This document shows positions 30,586 through 39,071 of a stretch of 39,071 nt of DNA, in pieces. The notes below the pieces were generated by a model. That model saw only the letters and a program-made list of their open reading frames with translations. It was not told the origin of the DNA and did no database searches. Position 1 is the first letter of the stretch. Each line of letters starts with the position of its first letter. A program made the translations under genes and the position numbers. Source of the stretch: an uncultured Verrucomicrobiaceae bacterium (GTDB taxonomy: Bacteria > Verrucomicrobiota > Verrucomicrobiia > Verrucomicrobiales > Verrucomicrobiaceae); assembly GCA_937872615.1 (NCBI GenBank), contig CALMTT010000073.1:1-39071 (forward strand), read 5' to 3'.

Positions 30586-33500
30586 GGGGGTGGGACGGCT
30601 TGGTCGAGCTGCTGCTTGGCGAGGAAGGCAGCCTCGCGGGCGGTGCCGGAGGGGAGGCGGTATTTCGGCAGCTCGGCGGCGAGGTCATGTAGTTTCCCCC
30701 AGGCGGCGTGGAGTTCAAACACGAGTTTTGCGGCCTCGGCGGGCATCGCCCAGTTCATGCGCATGAGGAAGGCCTCGGCGGCCTCGAAGTCTTTTTGCCG
30801 GATGAGGAAGCGTGTCCACGCGGCGTGAATCTCCGGCTGCAAGCTCTCGCCAGCCTCGATCTGGCGCAGGGCGGCATCAAAAAGCTCGCGGGCGAGGTCG
30901 GCGTGACCGGTTTCTTCCAAAGCGAGCGCCCAGGCTACCGTCTGCCCGCCGCCGGGGAAGGGCATGCGCAGCGTCTCATTGAAAAGCTCACGCACCTCCG
31001 CTTCATCGCCGAGGGCCTGAGCCACGCGGACAGCCATCGGCAGCTTGCGACCATTCTCCCGCAGCGTGGGGATGGAGGCCACGACCTGGCAGGCCTCGCG
31101 AGCCCACGCGGCTTTTCGACCTTCGAGCAACTGCTGCGCGGTCAGCTCGATGCACAGCCGGTCTTTCTCGACAGCATCAGCCCAGGCCTGGCGGAGGATC
31201 GACGGCGTTGTTTCATCCAAAGAGGTGGCAAAGGCACTCAAGGCGAGCGCTGCGGCGGATTGATCACTGCCCGCGGCGGCTTCGGCACGCAGCACGCGGA
31301 CCCACGCGGCGGCGTCACGGCCTTCCGACTTCTTTTTGAGCCAGCCAAGCATGCGCAGCAGCGTGTCACGATCTCGCGTCGGCGTGCGGAAGAGGGCGGA
31401 AAGGCGGGCACGATCCCGCTCGGGCGACCACGCGGCGTCCTGCGAGAGCAACGTGAGCTGCTCCAGCCGCAGCGTGAAGCGCTGATGATCCTCCTTCAGC
31501 GTGCGCTCAGCCTGCGTGAGGAAGTTCAGCGCCTCCACGCGGCGATCATGCGTGGCGAGTTCACGGGCGATCACGAGCACGGTGGGCAGTGATTTGAGCT
31601 CCACGGCCTGCACCTTGAGCTCGCCGAGCTCCTTCCAGTCGCCCATGCCGGCAGCGAGACGCACGCGTTGATCGAGCGTCTCGGTCATCACCTCGGTGAG
31701 CGGTTCCTTCACCGGCACGGCACGCAGGGCCTCGACAGCCTCCTTCGGTCTCGCGAGACGTTGCAGCAGCTTCGCGAGATGCAAATTGCCCTCTGCCTCG
31801 AAGTCGTGGCCGCTTTGATCATTCGCGGCAAACACCGCCTTCAAATGCTGCCAGGCCTGCAACGCAGCCTGCAGGTTGCCCATGCGTTCCTGCAGCAGCG
31901 CATAGGTCTTCAAATACGGAATCTCATGCGGCTCGCGACCCGCGAGCACCTGCGAGATCTGCTCGCGGAAGGCATGCTTGCGCAGCTCGTCGAGGTTGAA
32001 GTCGCGGGCGAGGAAGAAGGCATGTTTTTCGCGCAGCACCTCGTCGCCGATGGCCGGCGGCTTGTTTGGAGCCTCGGCGGTGAGCAGGTGATATGAGAAA
32101 GAGCAGCCAGGCTCCACATCGCCGGAGTTTTCACAGGCTCGGAGAAGCCACTGCGCGTAATCGGGATTCGACGGCGCACGATCAGGAAGCTGGCGATACA
32201 CGATCACGGCCTCGCGGGACATGCCGGCGCTCTCGAGGCGGCTGCCGAGATTGCCGAGCGTATCGACGCTGTGCTCGGTGTGCATGTCCACGCTCGCCAG
32301 ATGCTCGCGGATGAGGCGCAGACGCGTCGGATGGTCGGCGGTGCGCAGTTTGGAAAGCAGCGCATGGATGCGCCACTCGCCAAATTCCGTGTCAGACCTC
32401 GGCGCAAGCATCGTCGTGCCCCAGCGACGCTCCAGCTCGGCATTCGTGCCTTTGATGGCGCTGCCGAGGCCTTGCTGGCGCAGGATCATTTGCAGCTCGC
32501 GAGTCTCCTCCCACAGACTGCGCACATGCTGCGCCTCCTCGTAGCGGGAAGAGCCCTGCGGCATCAAATTGCCGCGTCCATCACTCATCGACCTCGTCGT
32601 GGTGAAATCACCCGTGAAGAAGCCGCCTAGCTTTTTCGCCGCCGCATCGTCCGCACCGGCCACGCCCTCCACCGCGGCCTCGCGGATGATCGTGAGGTCA
32701 CTCGGCGTTGAGCGCTGCAAGCGACGCCAGGCTTGTTTTGTGATCGCATCACGCTCGGCATCAGAACCGGCCACGCGTTGCAGCGAGGAGAAGCTCGACA
32801 AGAAGGTGTCAAAGCGGCTGCGATACGCTTCCGGCAGCAGCGGAGCATTCACCGCTTCTTGAAGGTAATGTCGTGCCAGTTTCCAATCCTCCGCGCTTTC
32901 CGCGATGCGGGCGAGGAAGAGCGAGTAGATCGATGACTTGTCCATCGTCTGCCGTGGCAGGCCTTCGCCAAGTGCGAGGGCCTCGTGGTAGCGTTGTTTG
33001 CCTTTCAGCTTGTCCGTCACATCCCAGATGGCCGCCGTGCGCATCACCTTTGAGCGACCGAGCTGCCGCAACTCGTCTTCGCTGAATCGAAAACCCTCCG
33101 CATCGACCAGCATCGACACGCAGGCATGCACCAGCCGCTCACGAGCCGCGATCACCTCCGGCATCAAAGCCCCCGGCGAAGCCCACGCGATAGCTTCATC
33201 CATGCCGTGACTGCGCAACGTCATCCACAGCAGGCAGAACTGGCCTTCCAGCGTGCTTTGATCGGCCTTCAGCGTCGTTTGCAGCAGCTTGCGGAATTCC
33301 TCACCCGCACCGCTGTAATACAAGGCCCACAGCTTTTCCCAATCCGAGTGCACGCCCGTGCTCCACTGTCGCGTCCAGGCTTCGAGCGGCTTGCCTCCGC
33401 TTTGCTTTTTAAGCTTCGACAGCTCCTCGATGGCACGCAGACGCACCAGCGCGGCATCTTCCGGCACATCGGCAAACTCCGGCCTCGGCATTGAGAGAAA

Positions 33501-36500
33501 GGCACGCAGCTTCTCGATCTCCGGCCGCTCGATGCCCGGCGCAAAATCCAGCAGCGGCGCGAGATCGCTCACCGGTGACTTGCCGCCGCCTTTGCGACCA
33601 TCGGAGAGCGGCAGCGGTCCACGCATGCCGCTGCGTGTGATCGTGGTCTTCGTCTTCAGCGCCAAAATCTGCTCCAGATGCTTCTCCGCGCCCGCGGTGT
33701 CCGCAAAGCGCAGGCACTTCAAGGCCAGCCGCAGCAGCGAGCGGCCATCCCACGACTGCACCTTCACCACCTGCTCATACACGCGCTTCTCCGCCTCATC
33801 CTGGCCGGTCGTTTGATAGTGCTTCGCCAGCTCGTCGAGCGCCTTCACATCCTGCGAGAATCGGCCCTCCAGCCTGCGCCGCACCCGATCCGCCTCGTCG
33901 ATTTGAAACGTCTGCTCCAGCAGCTCCACGAGACGGCGCGACTCCGCCGCCAGTTCCTGCGGTGGCGATGCGGCGGCGATCTGCTTTTGGAAATAGATCG
34001 CGGCTTTCAGATCTCCCACCTTCAGCGCCGCCTCGCGAAGCTGATCGAGCGAGAACGGCGTCTCCGGTGCGGTGTAATACGCCTGCTTCATGCTCGCAAA
34101 GGCCTTCGCGTGATCACCCTGCCGCTCCGCCACCATCGCCAGCGCCTCGTGATAGAAGCCATCGAAGGGATGACGCTGCAAAAGACCACGCAAGGCATTC
34201 TCCACGAGTTGCAGCCGGTCCTTCACCACACTCGGTGCGAGCTCGCCACCATTCGCATCGGAGAAGGTGAGACGGTCCACGCAGCGCCCGAGCATCTCGC
34301 GACGGCGTTTGATATCTGTCTCACGTTCCAAAATCATCGCCTGCGTCTGCACGAAGTCTTCGAGACGGTTCAAACGCAGCAGCAGGTCCGCATGCCGTTC
34401 CATCAGCGCCGCTGCGGTGGTGCCCTCCGCCCGTTTCACCGCCGCTTTCCAAAGCGCCAGCACATCATCGGTGCGGCGTTGCAGCAGGTACACCTGCGTT
34501 AGGGCCGAAAGGATCTGCTCGGACTCCGGCATGTCGCGATACGCCCGTTCGAGCAGCTTCGCCGCCATCAGGCCCGGCACCGGCGAGGTGCCCATCATGC
34601 GCCAGCCCGCGCCACCGACCTCCGCCGTGGCCCGACGCTCGCTTTCGAGCATCAACTCGCTCAAACGCAGCGTGTGACGCACGCGACCCGCCGCGTCACT
34701 CTCAATCAAGCGCTTCAACTGCCTCTCCTGCAGCGCCAGATTTTCATCCGACACGGCCAGGTCGAGCTTCAACTGCTCCACCGCGACCGAAAGCGCCTTC
34801 GGCCGGCCTTTCGCATCGAATTCAAGGCTGCGCAGAATGGCGTAACCATCATCCGTGTGATGCGTGCGCACCGCCCACCACAAGGCGCGGAAGCGCTGCG
34901 CCTCATTTCCCTTTGCCGCGACCTCCGCCAGCTCGCGTGCCTTGTCCTCGACGGCGTCGGGGAATTTTTCGCGATTCGGGTTTTCAGGCTCATCCGAGCC
35001 AAAACCGGCTCCGGTGAAGGCATTCGGCAAAGTGAACTCCGATGCCTTTTGGTTCTTCGAGGCCGGTTCATCCTTCCCGCCCATCAAAATCGAAAACAGA
35101 CGCTCATCAGCATCGATGCGTTCTTCGTCCGTCGTGCTCGCCGACCAGGCTTTTTCGATCCACTCGGCCGCTTCATCATTGTCACCCTGCTCCGCGAGCA
35201 GATCCGCGAGCCTCAGCCACGCATCGCGACCTGCGTCCGGCTTCGATACGGATTCACGAGCCAGCATGATGGCGCTGTCGAGGTTGTTGCTGGAGGCGAG
35301 GAAGGCCGCCGCGTCACCGAGACGCTTCTGACGCTCTGCCTCGGTGGTCGCGCCGCTGGTGAATTCACGCATCAGCTTGTCCTCCGCCGCCACATCGCGA
35401 CGCGCCCGGTAGTAGGACGCCAGCTCAAACACCGCCTCCGTCTTCTGCGGATCACGATCCACGCGTCCGCGCAGGATCTTTTCGATCACCGCATCGAGCG
35501 ACCGCGTCTGCGCGAACACCAGCACCTGCTTCTCGACCTCCGCATCGGTCTGCGCATCGAGCAGCTTCACGAGTCTCGCGATGGCTGCCTTTGGATCACC
35601 GGTGCGCAAATCGGCCTCACACCGCAGCAGCACGACCGCGGGAAGATCGCTGCCATCGTTTTTGAGGCGTTCATCGAGCAGCTTCGCCGCCTCCGCCGCG
35701 CCTTCATGGTCGAGCAAGGCCCGCACCAGCTCCCAGCGATAGTCCTCCACCTGCGGCACGGCCTTCACCAGCTCCCGCAGCCATTTCACCTGCTCATCGA
35801 CTTCGACGGTGAGATCAAAAAACCGCGTCGCATCCCACAGCGCCTGCTCCGAAGGCGGCTGCGCCTTCGCCGCGGCCAGCAGCGCCTTTTGCAAATCGTC
35901 CAGCATGCCAAATCGCTCATGCAGCCGCACACGCCGACGGAAGAAATCAAAGTAGCGACCATCGCGGAAATGCAGCAGCGCCAGCCCGTCACGCAGCGCC
36001 TTGTCCGCCTTCGCGAACTGGTCCGCGTGCTCGTAAATGCGGGCGAGGTCGTAAAGCGCGTCGAGCCGGCGTTGCGGGTCTTTTTGATCCGCCAGCTTCG
36101 AGAAGAAAGCGCCTGCCCGATCTGGAAAACCGGCCTGCAGGAGCAACTGCGCCACCTGCCGGGCCAGCGTAAAATCCTCCGGCTGCATCTGCGCCGCCTT
36201 TTCCCATGCCTCGGCGGCTTCCGCGTTCTTGCCGAGACCGAGCGAGAGATTGCCGATCTCGATCCACACCGCCGTGCTCGCCGATTTTTCCGCCAGACGC
36301 TTCAACAAGGCCACCGCCTCCTCCGGCTGCTTCAGCTCCACCGCCACATCCGCCCGGCTGCGCATCGCAAACGCATTCGTTGCATCCAGTTTGAGCACTT
36401 CATCATACTTCGCCGCCGCCGCTTTCAGATCGCCCGCACGCCGCAGCAGATGCCCGTGAACCAGCAGCACGCTCGGATGCTTCGACGAGGCCGCCTGCGC

Positions 36501-36737
36501 CGCCACATTCTCCACCAGCAGCTTCGTGGACTCATGCTTCTCATACAGCGTCCACAGCAGCTCCACCACGCGACCATACTCCGGCTGCTGAACGAGCAGC
36601 GAGAGATACTCATTCGCCAGCCTCGTATCCCGCTCCGCCCACGGCTTCGGCGCATTTTGGCCGTTCGCCGAAACAACCAGCCCCACCGCCGCCACAAGGC
36701 AGCGAAGGTGAAAAGCCAGTCCCAGTTTTTTTCGCAT
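30582..36737 (-). CDS. Giant TPR-repeat exported protein (2051 aa)
   Basis: A signal peptide (MRKKLGLAFHLRCLVAAVGL, ending near VSANGQ) leads an almost entirely helical protein built of tetratricopeptide-like repeats. Clear units include HLLRRAGDLKAAAAKYDEVL, AMRSRADVAVELKQPEEAVA and LSLGLGKNAEAAEAWEKAAQ near the N-terminus, with weaker repeats to the end (ALALEETGHADLARELFDAA). This should be an extended alpha-solenoid scaffold in the periplasm; no enzyme domain is seen. GTG 36782 would add 15 residues before the signal, so ATG 36737 is chosen. It is 61 bp downstream of the sulfatase and is coupled by ATGA to the lipoprotein. Confidence 0.87.
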   Translation of the reverse strand: MRKKLGLAFHLRCLVAAVGLVVSANGQNAPKPWAERDTRLANEYLSLLVQQPEYGRVVELLWTLYEKHESTKLLVENVAAQAASSKHPSVLLVHGHLLRRAGDLKAAAAKYDEVLKLDATNAFAMRSRADVAVELKQPEEAVALLKRLAEKSASTAVWIEIGNLSLGLGKNAEAAEAWEKAAQMQPEDFTLARQVAQLLLQAGFPDRAGAFFSKLADQKDPQRRLDALYDLARIYEHADQFAKADKALRDGLALLHFRDGRYFDFFRRRVRLHERFGMLDDLQKALLAAAKAQPPSEQALWDATRFFDLTVEVDEQVKWLRELVKAVPQVEDYRWELVRALLDHEGAAEAAKLLDERLKNDGSDLPAVVLLRCEADLRTGDPKAAIARLVKLLDAQTDAEVEKQVLVFAQTRSLDAVIEKILRGRVDRDPQKTEAVFELASYYRARRDVAAEDKLMREFTSGATTEAERQKRLGDAAAFLASSNNLDSAIMLARESVSKPDAGRDAWLRLADLLAEQGDNDEAAEWIEKAWSASTTDEERIDADERLFSILMGGKDEPASKNQKASEFTLPNAFTGAGFGSDEPENPNREKFPDAVEDKARELAEVAAKGNEAQRFRALWWAVRTHHTDDGYAILRSLEFDAKGRPKALSVAVEQLKLDLAVSDENLALQERQLKRLIESDAAGRVRHTLRLSELMLESERRATAEVGGAGWRMMGTSPVPGLMAAKLLERAYRDMPESEQILSALTQVYLLQRRTDDVLALWKAAVKRAEGTTAAALMERHADLLLRLNRLEDFVQTQAMILERETDIKRRREMLGRCVDRLTFSDANGGELAPSVVKDRLQLVENALRGLLQRHPFDGFYHEALAMVAERQGDHAKAFASMKQAYYTAPETPFSLDQLREAALKVGDLKAAIYFQKQIAAASPPQELAAESRRLVELLEQTFQIDEADRVRRRLEGRFSQDVKALDELAKHYQTTGQDEAEKRVYEQVVKVQSWDGRSLLRLALKCLRFADTAGAEKHLEQILALKTKTTITRSGMRGPLPLSDGRKGGGKSPVSDLAPLLDFAPGIERPEIEKLRAFLSMPRPEFADVPEDAALVRLRAIEELSKLKKQSGGKPLEAWTRQWSTGVHSDWEKLWALYYSGAGEEFRKLLQTTLKADQSTLEGQFCLLWMTLRSHGMDEAIAWASPGALMPEVIAARERLVHACVSMLVDAEGFRFSEDELRQLGRSKVMRTAAIWDVTDKLKGKQRYHEALALGEGLPRQTMDKSSIYSLFLARIAESAEDWKLARHYLQEAVNAPLLPEAYRSRFDTFLSSFSSLQRVAGSDAERDAITKQAWRRLQRSTPSDLTIIREAAVEGVAGADDAAAKKLGGFFTGDFTTTRSMSDGRGNLMPQGSSRYEEAQHVRSLWEETRELQMILRQQGLGSAIKGTNAELERRWGTTMLAPRSDTEFGEWRIHALLSKLRTADHPTRLRLIREHLASVDMHTEHSVDTLGNLGSRLESAGMSREAVIVYRQLPDRAPSNPDYAQWLLRACENSGDVEPGCSFSYHLLTAEAPNKPPAIGDEVLREKHAFFLARDFNLDELRKHAFREQISQVLAGREPHEIPYLKTYALLQERMGNLQAALQAWQHLKAVFAANDQSGHDFEAEGNLHLAKLLQRLARPKEAVEALRAVPVKEPLTEVMTETLDQRVRLAAGMGDWKELGELKVQAVELKSLPTVLVIARELATHDRRVEALNFLTQAERTLKEDHQRFTLRLEQLTLLSQDAAWSPERDRARLSALFRTPTRDRDTLLRMLGWLKKKSEGRDAAAWVRVLRAEAAAGSDQSAAALALSAFATSLDETTPSILRQAWADAVEKDRLCIELTAQQLLEGRKAAWAREACQVVASIPTLRENGRKLPMAVRVAQALGDEAEVRELFNETLRMPFPGGGQTVAWALALEETGHADLARELFDAALRQIEAGESLQPEIHAAWTRFLIRQKDFEAAEAFLMRMNWAMPAEAAKLVFELHAAWGKLHDLAAELPKYRLPSGTAREAAFLAKQQLDQAVPPP

Positions 36738-36798
36738 CACGCCGCCGATCATACCCGCCGCCCGCATCCCGCCAAGCTTCACTTCGCGGCTCTGGTGC

Positions 36799-38190
36799 TC
36801 AATCTTCCTTGCCCTCGCCGTGCTCGTAAGTGGCCGGAAGCGTGGCCGTCCAGGCCTCGAGCTCCGCGGTGAGCTTTTTCAGCCGCTCAGGCTCCTTCGC
36901 GGCGAGGTCGTTTTGCTCGCCGGGATCATCCGCCAGGTTGTACAGCGTCGGCGGGATCTTTTTGCGCAGCGAGCCGTGGAGTTTCCAGGTGCCCGCGAGC
37001 AGCGAGGGATCACTCCGCTCGGTGTTCGTCTTCCAAAACAGCATCTTCGTGCGCACGTGTGTGCCGCCAAGCAACGCCTTCGAAGCATCCTCGCCATCGA
37101 AATCAGCCGCGTCGATCGGAATCCCCGTGATCGCACACAGCGAGGGCAGCCAGTCCGCTCCGCTGATCACCGACTGGTCATCCACGCGACCCGCGGGCAC
37201 TTTCGAAGGCCAGCGGGCGATGAATGGCACGCACACGCCGCCTTCGAGGTCGGTGTGCTTGCCACCACGGAAGAGCGGACCGGCGTAACCCATCGAATTC
37301 ATCCGGATCTGGTCCACCGCGTCCTTCGGCTGCTTCAGGTTCTTCTTCATCTTCTCGCCCAGCATCGTCTGATCCTGCAACGGTGCCGCGCCTTGATCGC
37401 TGGAGAACATCACGAGCGTGTTTTCACGCAGGCCGAGCTCGTCGAGCTTTGCCAGCAGGCGGCCGACCTCGTCATCCATCGACTTCACATCGGCCAGGAA
37501 GGCCCGCAGATGCGCGGCAGGATCACCGCCGAGCTTTTTGCATGTGGCGAACTTCTCCCGCATCGCCGGGGTGAACTTCGACTCGTCGAGCTCAAGCGAT
37601 CCAAAGGCCTCCAGCACTTCCGGCGACGGATTCACCGGGTGATGCGAGATGTGATCCCAGATGTTGATGTAAAACGGACCCGCCTGGTGCTTCTCGATGA
37701 AGGCGATCGCCTGGTCATACATTGGCGCATCGCGGCCTCGACCACTCGTGGGCTGCTTGCGCTTGCCACGTTCCTTTTCCTCCGCGCCGATGACGTCGAT
37801 GCCATACGTGCCCGGCTCCATCACGCTGCCGATGTGCCATTTGCCAAAGTGCCCGGTCGCGTAGCCGCTTTTCTTCAGCAGCTCCGTGATCGTCACGCGG
37901 CTGCCAAAGCCGAAGTCCGCCGGATACTTCTGGAAGGTGGCGGGAAACTTCCCTGTCATGAGCCCCGTCCGCGCCGGGCAGCACGTCACGCCCGTCGCGT
38001 GGAACTTCGTGAAGCGCGTGCCCTGCGCCGCCAGCTTGTCGAGGTTCGGCGTCTTCGCATACGGATGCCCCTGGCAGCCCAGATCCCCCCAGCCGAGGTC
38101 ATCGGCGAGGATGAAGATGACATTCGGCCTCTCCGCGGCCGCGAGCGACAGTGCGAAGAGAAGGCAAACAGCGAGCAACAGGCGTTTCAT
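36799..38190 (-). CDS. Secreted sulfatase (type I, formylglycine)
   Basis: This 463-aa protein has a signal peptide (MKRLLLAVCLLFALSLAAAE) and a type I sulfatase core. N-terminal metal ligands are in ILADDLGWGD (Asp30, Asp31). The maturation motif CxPxR is CCPAR at 70-74, where Cys70 would be converted to formylglycine by an FGE-type enzyme that is not in this window. GKWHIG at 117-121 holds the usual Lys and His. The late metal pair is SDQG (Asp265-Gln266) instead of the common SDNG. The family removes sulfate esters from polysaccharides or similar compounds; such genes are common in this phylum. Substrate unknown. It lies 77 bp after the MFS gene. Confidence 0.9.
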   Translation of the reverse strand: MKRLLLAVCLLFALSLAAAERPNVIFILADDLGWGDLGCQGHPYAKTPNLDKLAAQGTRFTKFHATGVTCCPARTGLMTGKFPATFQKYPADFGFGSRVTITELLKKSGYATGHFGKWHIGSVMEPGTYGIDVIGAEEKERGKRKQPTSGRGRDAPMYDQAIAFIEKHQAGPFYINIWDHISHHPVNPSPEVLEAFGSLELDESKFTPAMREKFATCKKLGGDPAAHLRAFLADVKSMDDEVGRLLAKLDELGLRENTLVMFSSDQGAAPLQDQTMLGEKMKKNLKQPKDAVDQIRMNSMGYAGPLFRGGKHTDLEGGVCVPFIARWPSKVPAGRVDDQSVISGADWLPSLCAITGIPIDAADFDGEDASKALLGGTHVRTKMLFWKTNTERSDPSLLAGTWKLHGSLRKKIPPTLYNLADDPGEQNDLAAKEPERLKKLTAELEAWTATLPATYEHGEGKED

Positions 38191-38267
38191 GGCAGTCTGC
38201 CGCGAGAACGAAAGCCCACCGCGAATCGTTCAGCGAAGTCGAAGCGCCGCCCGCATCACGCCAAGTT

Positions 38268-39071
38268 TCAGCTTGAGGCCGGTGAAGATCGTTGGTGGAC
38301 CTTTTGGGCCTTCAAAGCCACCAGCAGTGCCAGCAGCCCGATGACCGCCGCGCTGAAAAACGGCGCTCCCGGCACCTGCACGGCCCGTTTGGCATCAATG
38401 AAGTGGCTGAAGAGCTGCGTGGCGATCAGCGGCCCGATGATGCCGGAGATGCTTTCGAGGCTCGTGATGGCTCCTTGCATCGTGCCTTGCTCGTCATCGC
38501 CGACGGAATTTGAGATCAAACTTTGCACCGCAGGCCCCGCGAGCCCGCCGAGCGAGCCGATCACAATCATGACGTAGATCATCCAGCCGCTGGAGGCCAG
38601 CCCGTAGCCGATGTAGGCAAAAACAGCGACGCCAAGCCCGATCAAGGCCGTGCGCCAGTCGCCCACCTTCGCCGTGACCTTGCCCGTGAGCCACGCGGCC
38701 ACAAACGCCGCGCACACGCCCACCGCCGCGAGCGACACGCCATTCCACAGCGGCGTCCAGCCATAGCGATGCTCCGTGTAGAGCACCCACACGCTCGGAT
38801 AAACGGTGTGCGCGATGAACGAAAGCAGCGCACACACCGCCAGCCACAGCACCCGCGGACGGCTGCGCAGGCAATAGATCGCGCCGAAGGGATTCGCCCG
38901 CGTCCAGTCGATGGCGCGACGATTTTCCTGCTTCAGCGACTCCGGCAGGATGAACCAGCCGTAGAGCCAGTTCGCCGCCGTGAGCGCTGCCGCCGCGTAA
39001 AACGGCACCCGCGTGCCGAGCTGTCCCAGCGTGCCGCCAATGAGAGGCCCGATGATGAATCCAATGCCAAA
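38268..39071 (-). CDS. MFS transporter, TetA-like (N-terminus outside window)
   Basis: The reverse-strand frame is open from the window's right edge to the stop at 38268, giving about 267 residues of a major facilitator superfamily protein, probably the last two thirds. The edge reads GFIIGPLIGGTLGQLGTRVPF, the conserved motif of TM5 in drug-proton antiporters, followed by helices PFYAAAALTAANWLYGW, VLWLAVCALLSFIAH, WNGVSLAAVGVCAAFVAAWL, MIYVMIVIGSLGGLAGPAVQ and FSAAVIGLLALLVAL. The words GPAVQSLISNSVGDDEQGTM and QGAITSLESISGIIGPLI are typical of the TetA group. Specificity cannot be told; the neighbouring sulfatase does not define it. The start lies beyond 39071. Confidence 0.88.
   Translation of the reverse strand, partial: FGIGFIIGPLIGGTLGQLGTRVPFYAAAALTAANWLYGWFILPESLKQENRRAIDWTRANPFGAIYCLRSRPRVLWLAVCALLSFIAHTVYPSVWVLYTEHRYGWTPLWNGVSLAAVGVCAAFVAAWLTGKVTAKVGDWRTALIGLGVAVFAYIGYGLASSGWMIYVMIVIGSLGGLAGPAVQSLISNSVGDDEQGTMQGAITSLESISGIIGPLIATQLFSHFIDAKRAVQVPGAPFFSAAVIGLLALLVALKAQKVHQRSSPASS

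Noticed and set aside
34674..36872. 732-codon open frame on the plus strand, antisense to the TPR gene
   Set aside because: It mirrors the TPR coding strand and reads as Arg/Leu/His-rich sequence with no domain; the minus-strand protein has signal peptide and repeats.
1..39071. tRNA, rRNA, CRISPR or phage genes
   Set aside because: No cloverleaf, rRNA-like stretch, repeat-spacer array or phage structural gene was recognised by reading; a tRNA scan could not be run.

Overview
This is a GC-rich window from a Gram-negative bacterium, most likely of the Verrucomicrobia (Prosthecobacter/Verrucomicrobium-like), with some Planctomycetes-type gene content. The signs are a DUF1549/DUF1553 protein, a cytochrome c-WD40 fusion, a PPC-domain protein, a Tat-exported Gfo/Idh/MocA oxidoreductase and TIM-barrel isomerase, a sulfatase, and very large secreted proteins with calcium-type DxDxDG repeats. 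Few genes have a clear Shine-Dalgarno sequence. The assignment rests on gene content only; no rRNA or tRNA gene was seen.

Left end (1-2742): the 5' end of an unknown gene leaves the window on the minus strand. Next comes a patch of gene debris: an Uma2-type fragment joined to an antisense TonB-receptor fragment, followed by a possible coiled-coil tail. Three perfect hairpins then precede a Fic-domain gene and an L,D-transpeptidase lipoprotein. Minus-strand block 2747-6210: a Tat-exported sugar-isomerase-like TIM barrel, an EttA-like ABC-F ATPase, a NusG/RfaH-like factor and a small zinc ribbon.

Centre (6327-18759): 12.4 kb hold only three co-oriented genes for giant secreted proteins of 1783, 1093 and 1173 aa. 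The first has a long helical core flanked by beta-rich, cysteine-containing parts, the second is fibronectin-III-like, and the third combines FG-GAP, chitobiase-C-like and DxDxDG repeats. I cannot assign a function, and this is the best candidate for an undescribed system. A Tat-exported Gfo/Idh/MocA oxidoreductase lies upstream. It is divergent from a RAYT (REP-associated tyrosine transposase) gene that is bracketed by two long BIME-like palindromic elements.

Right half: 21143-27627 is a tight four-gene minus-strand operon: DUF1549/DUF1553 protein, small membrane protein, cytochrome c-WD40 and PPC-domain protein. The PPC-domain gene carries an in-frame double-palindrome insertion. rplS (L19) stands alone on the plus strand and shares a strong bidirectional terminator with a CocE-like hydrolase. 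The last block, 30007-39071, reads MFS transporter (partial), sulfatase, 2051-aa TPR protein and a lipoprotein, the last two coupled by an ATGA overlap.

The overall theme is envelope and extracellular degradation or surface biology, with several families of small palindromic repeats scattered between and within genes.
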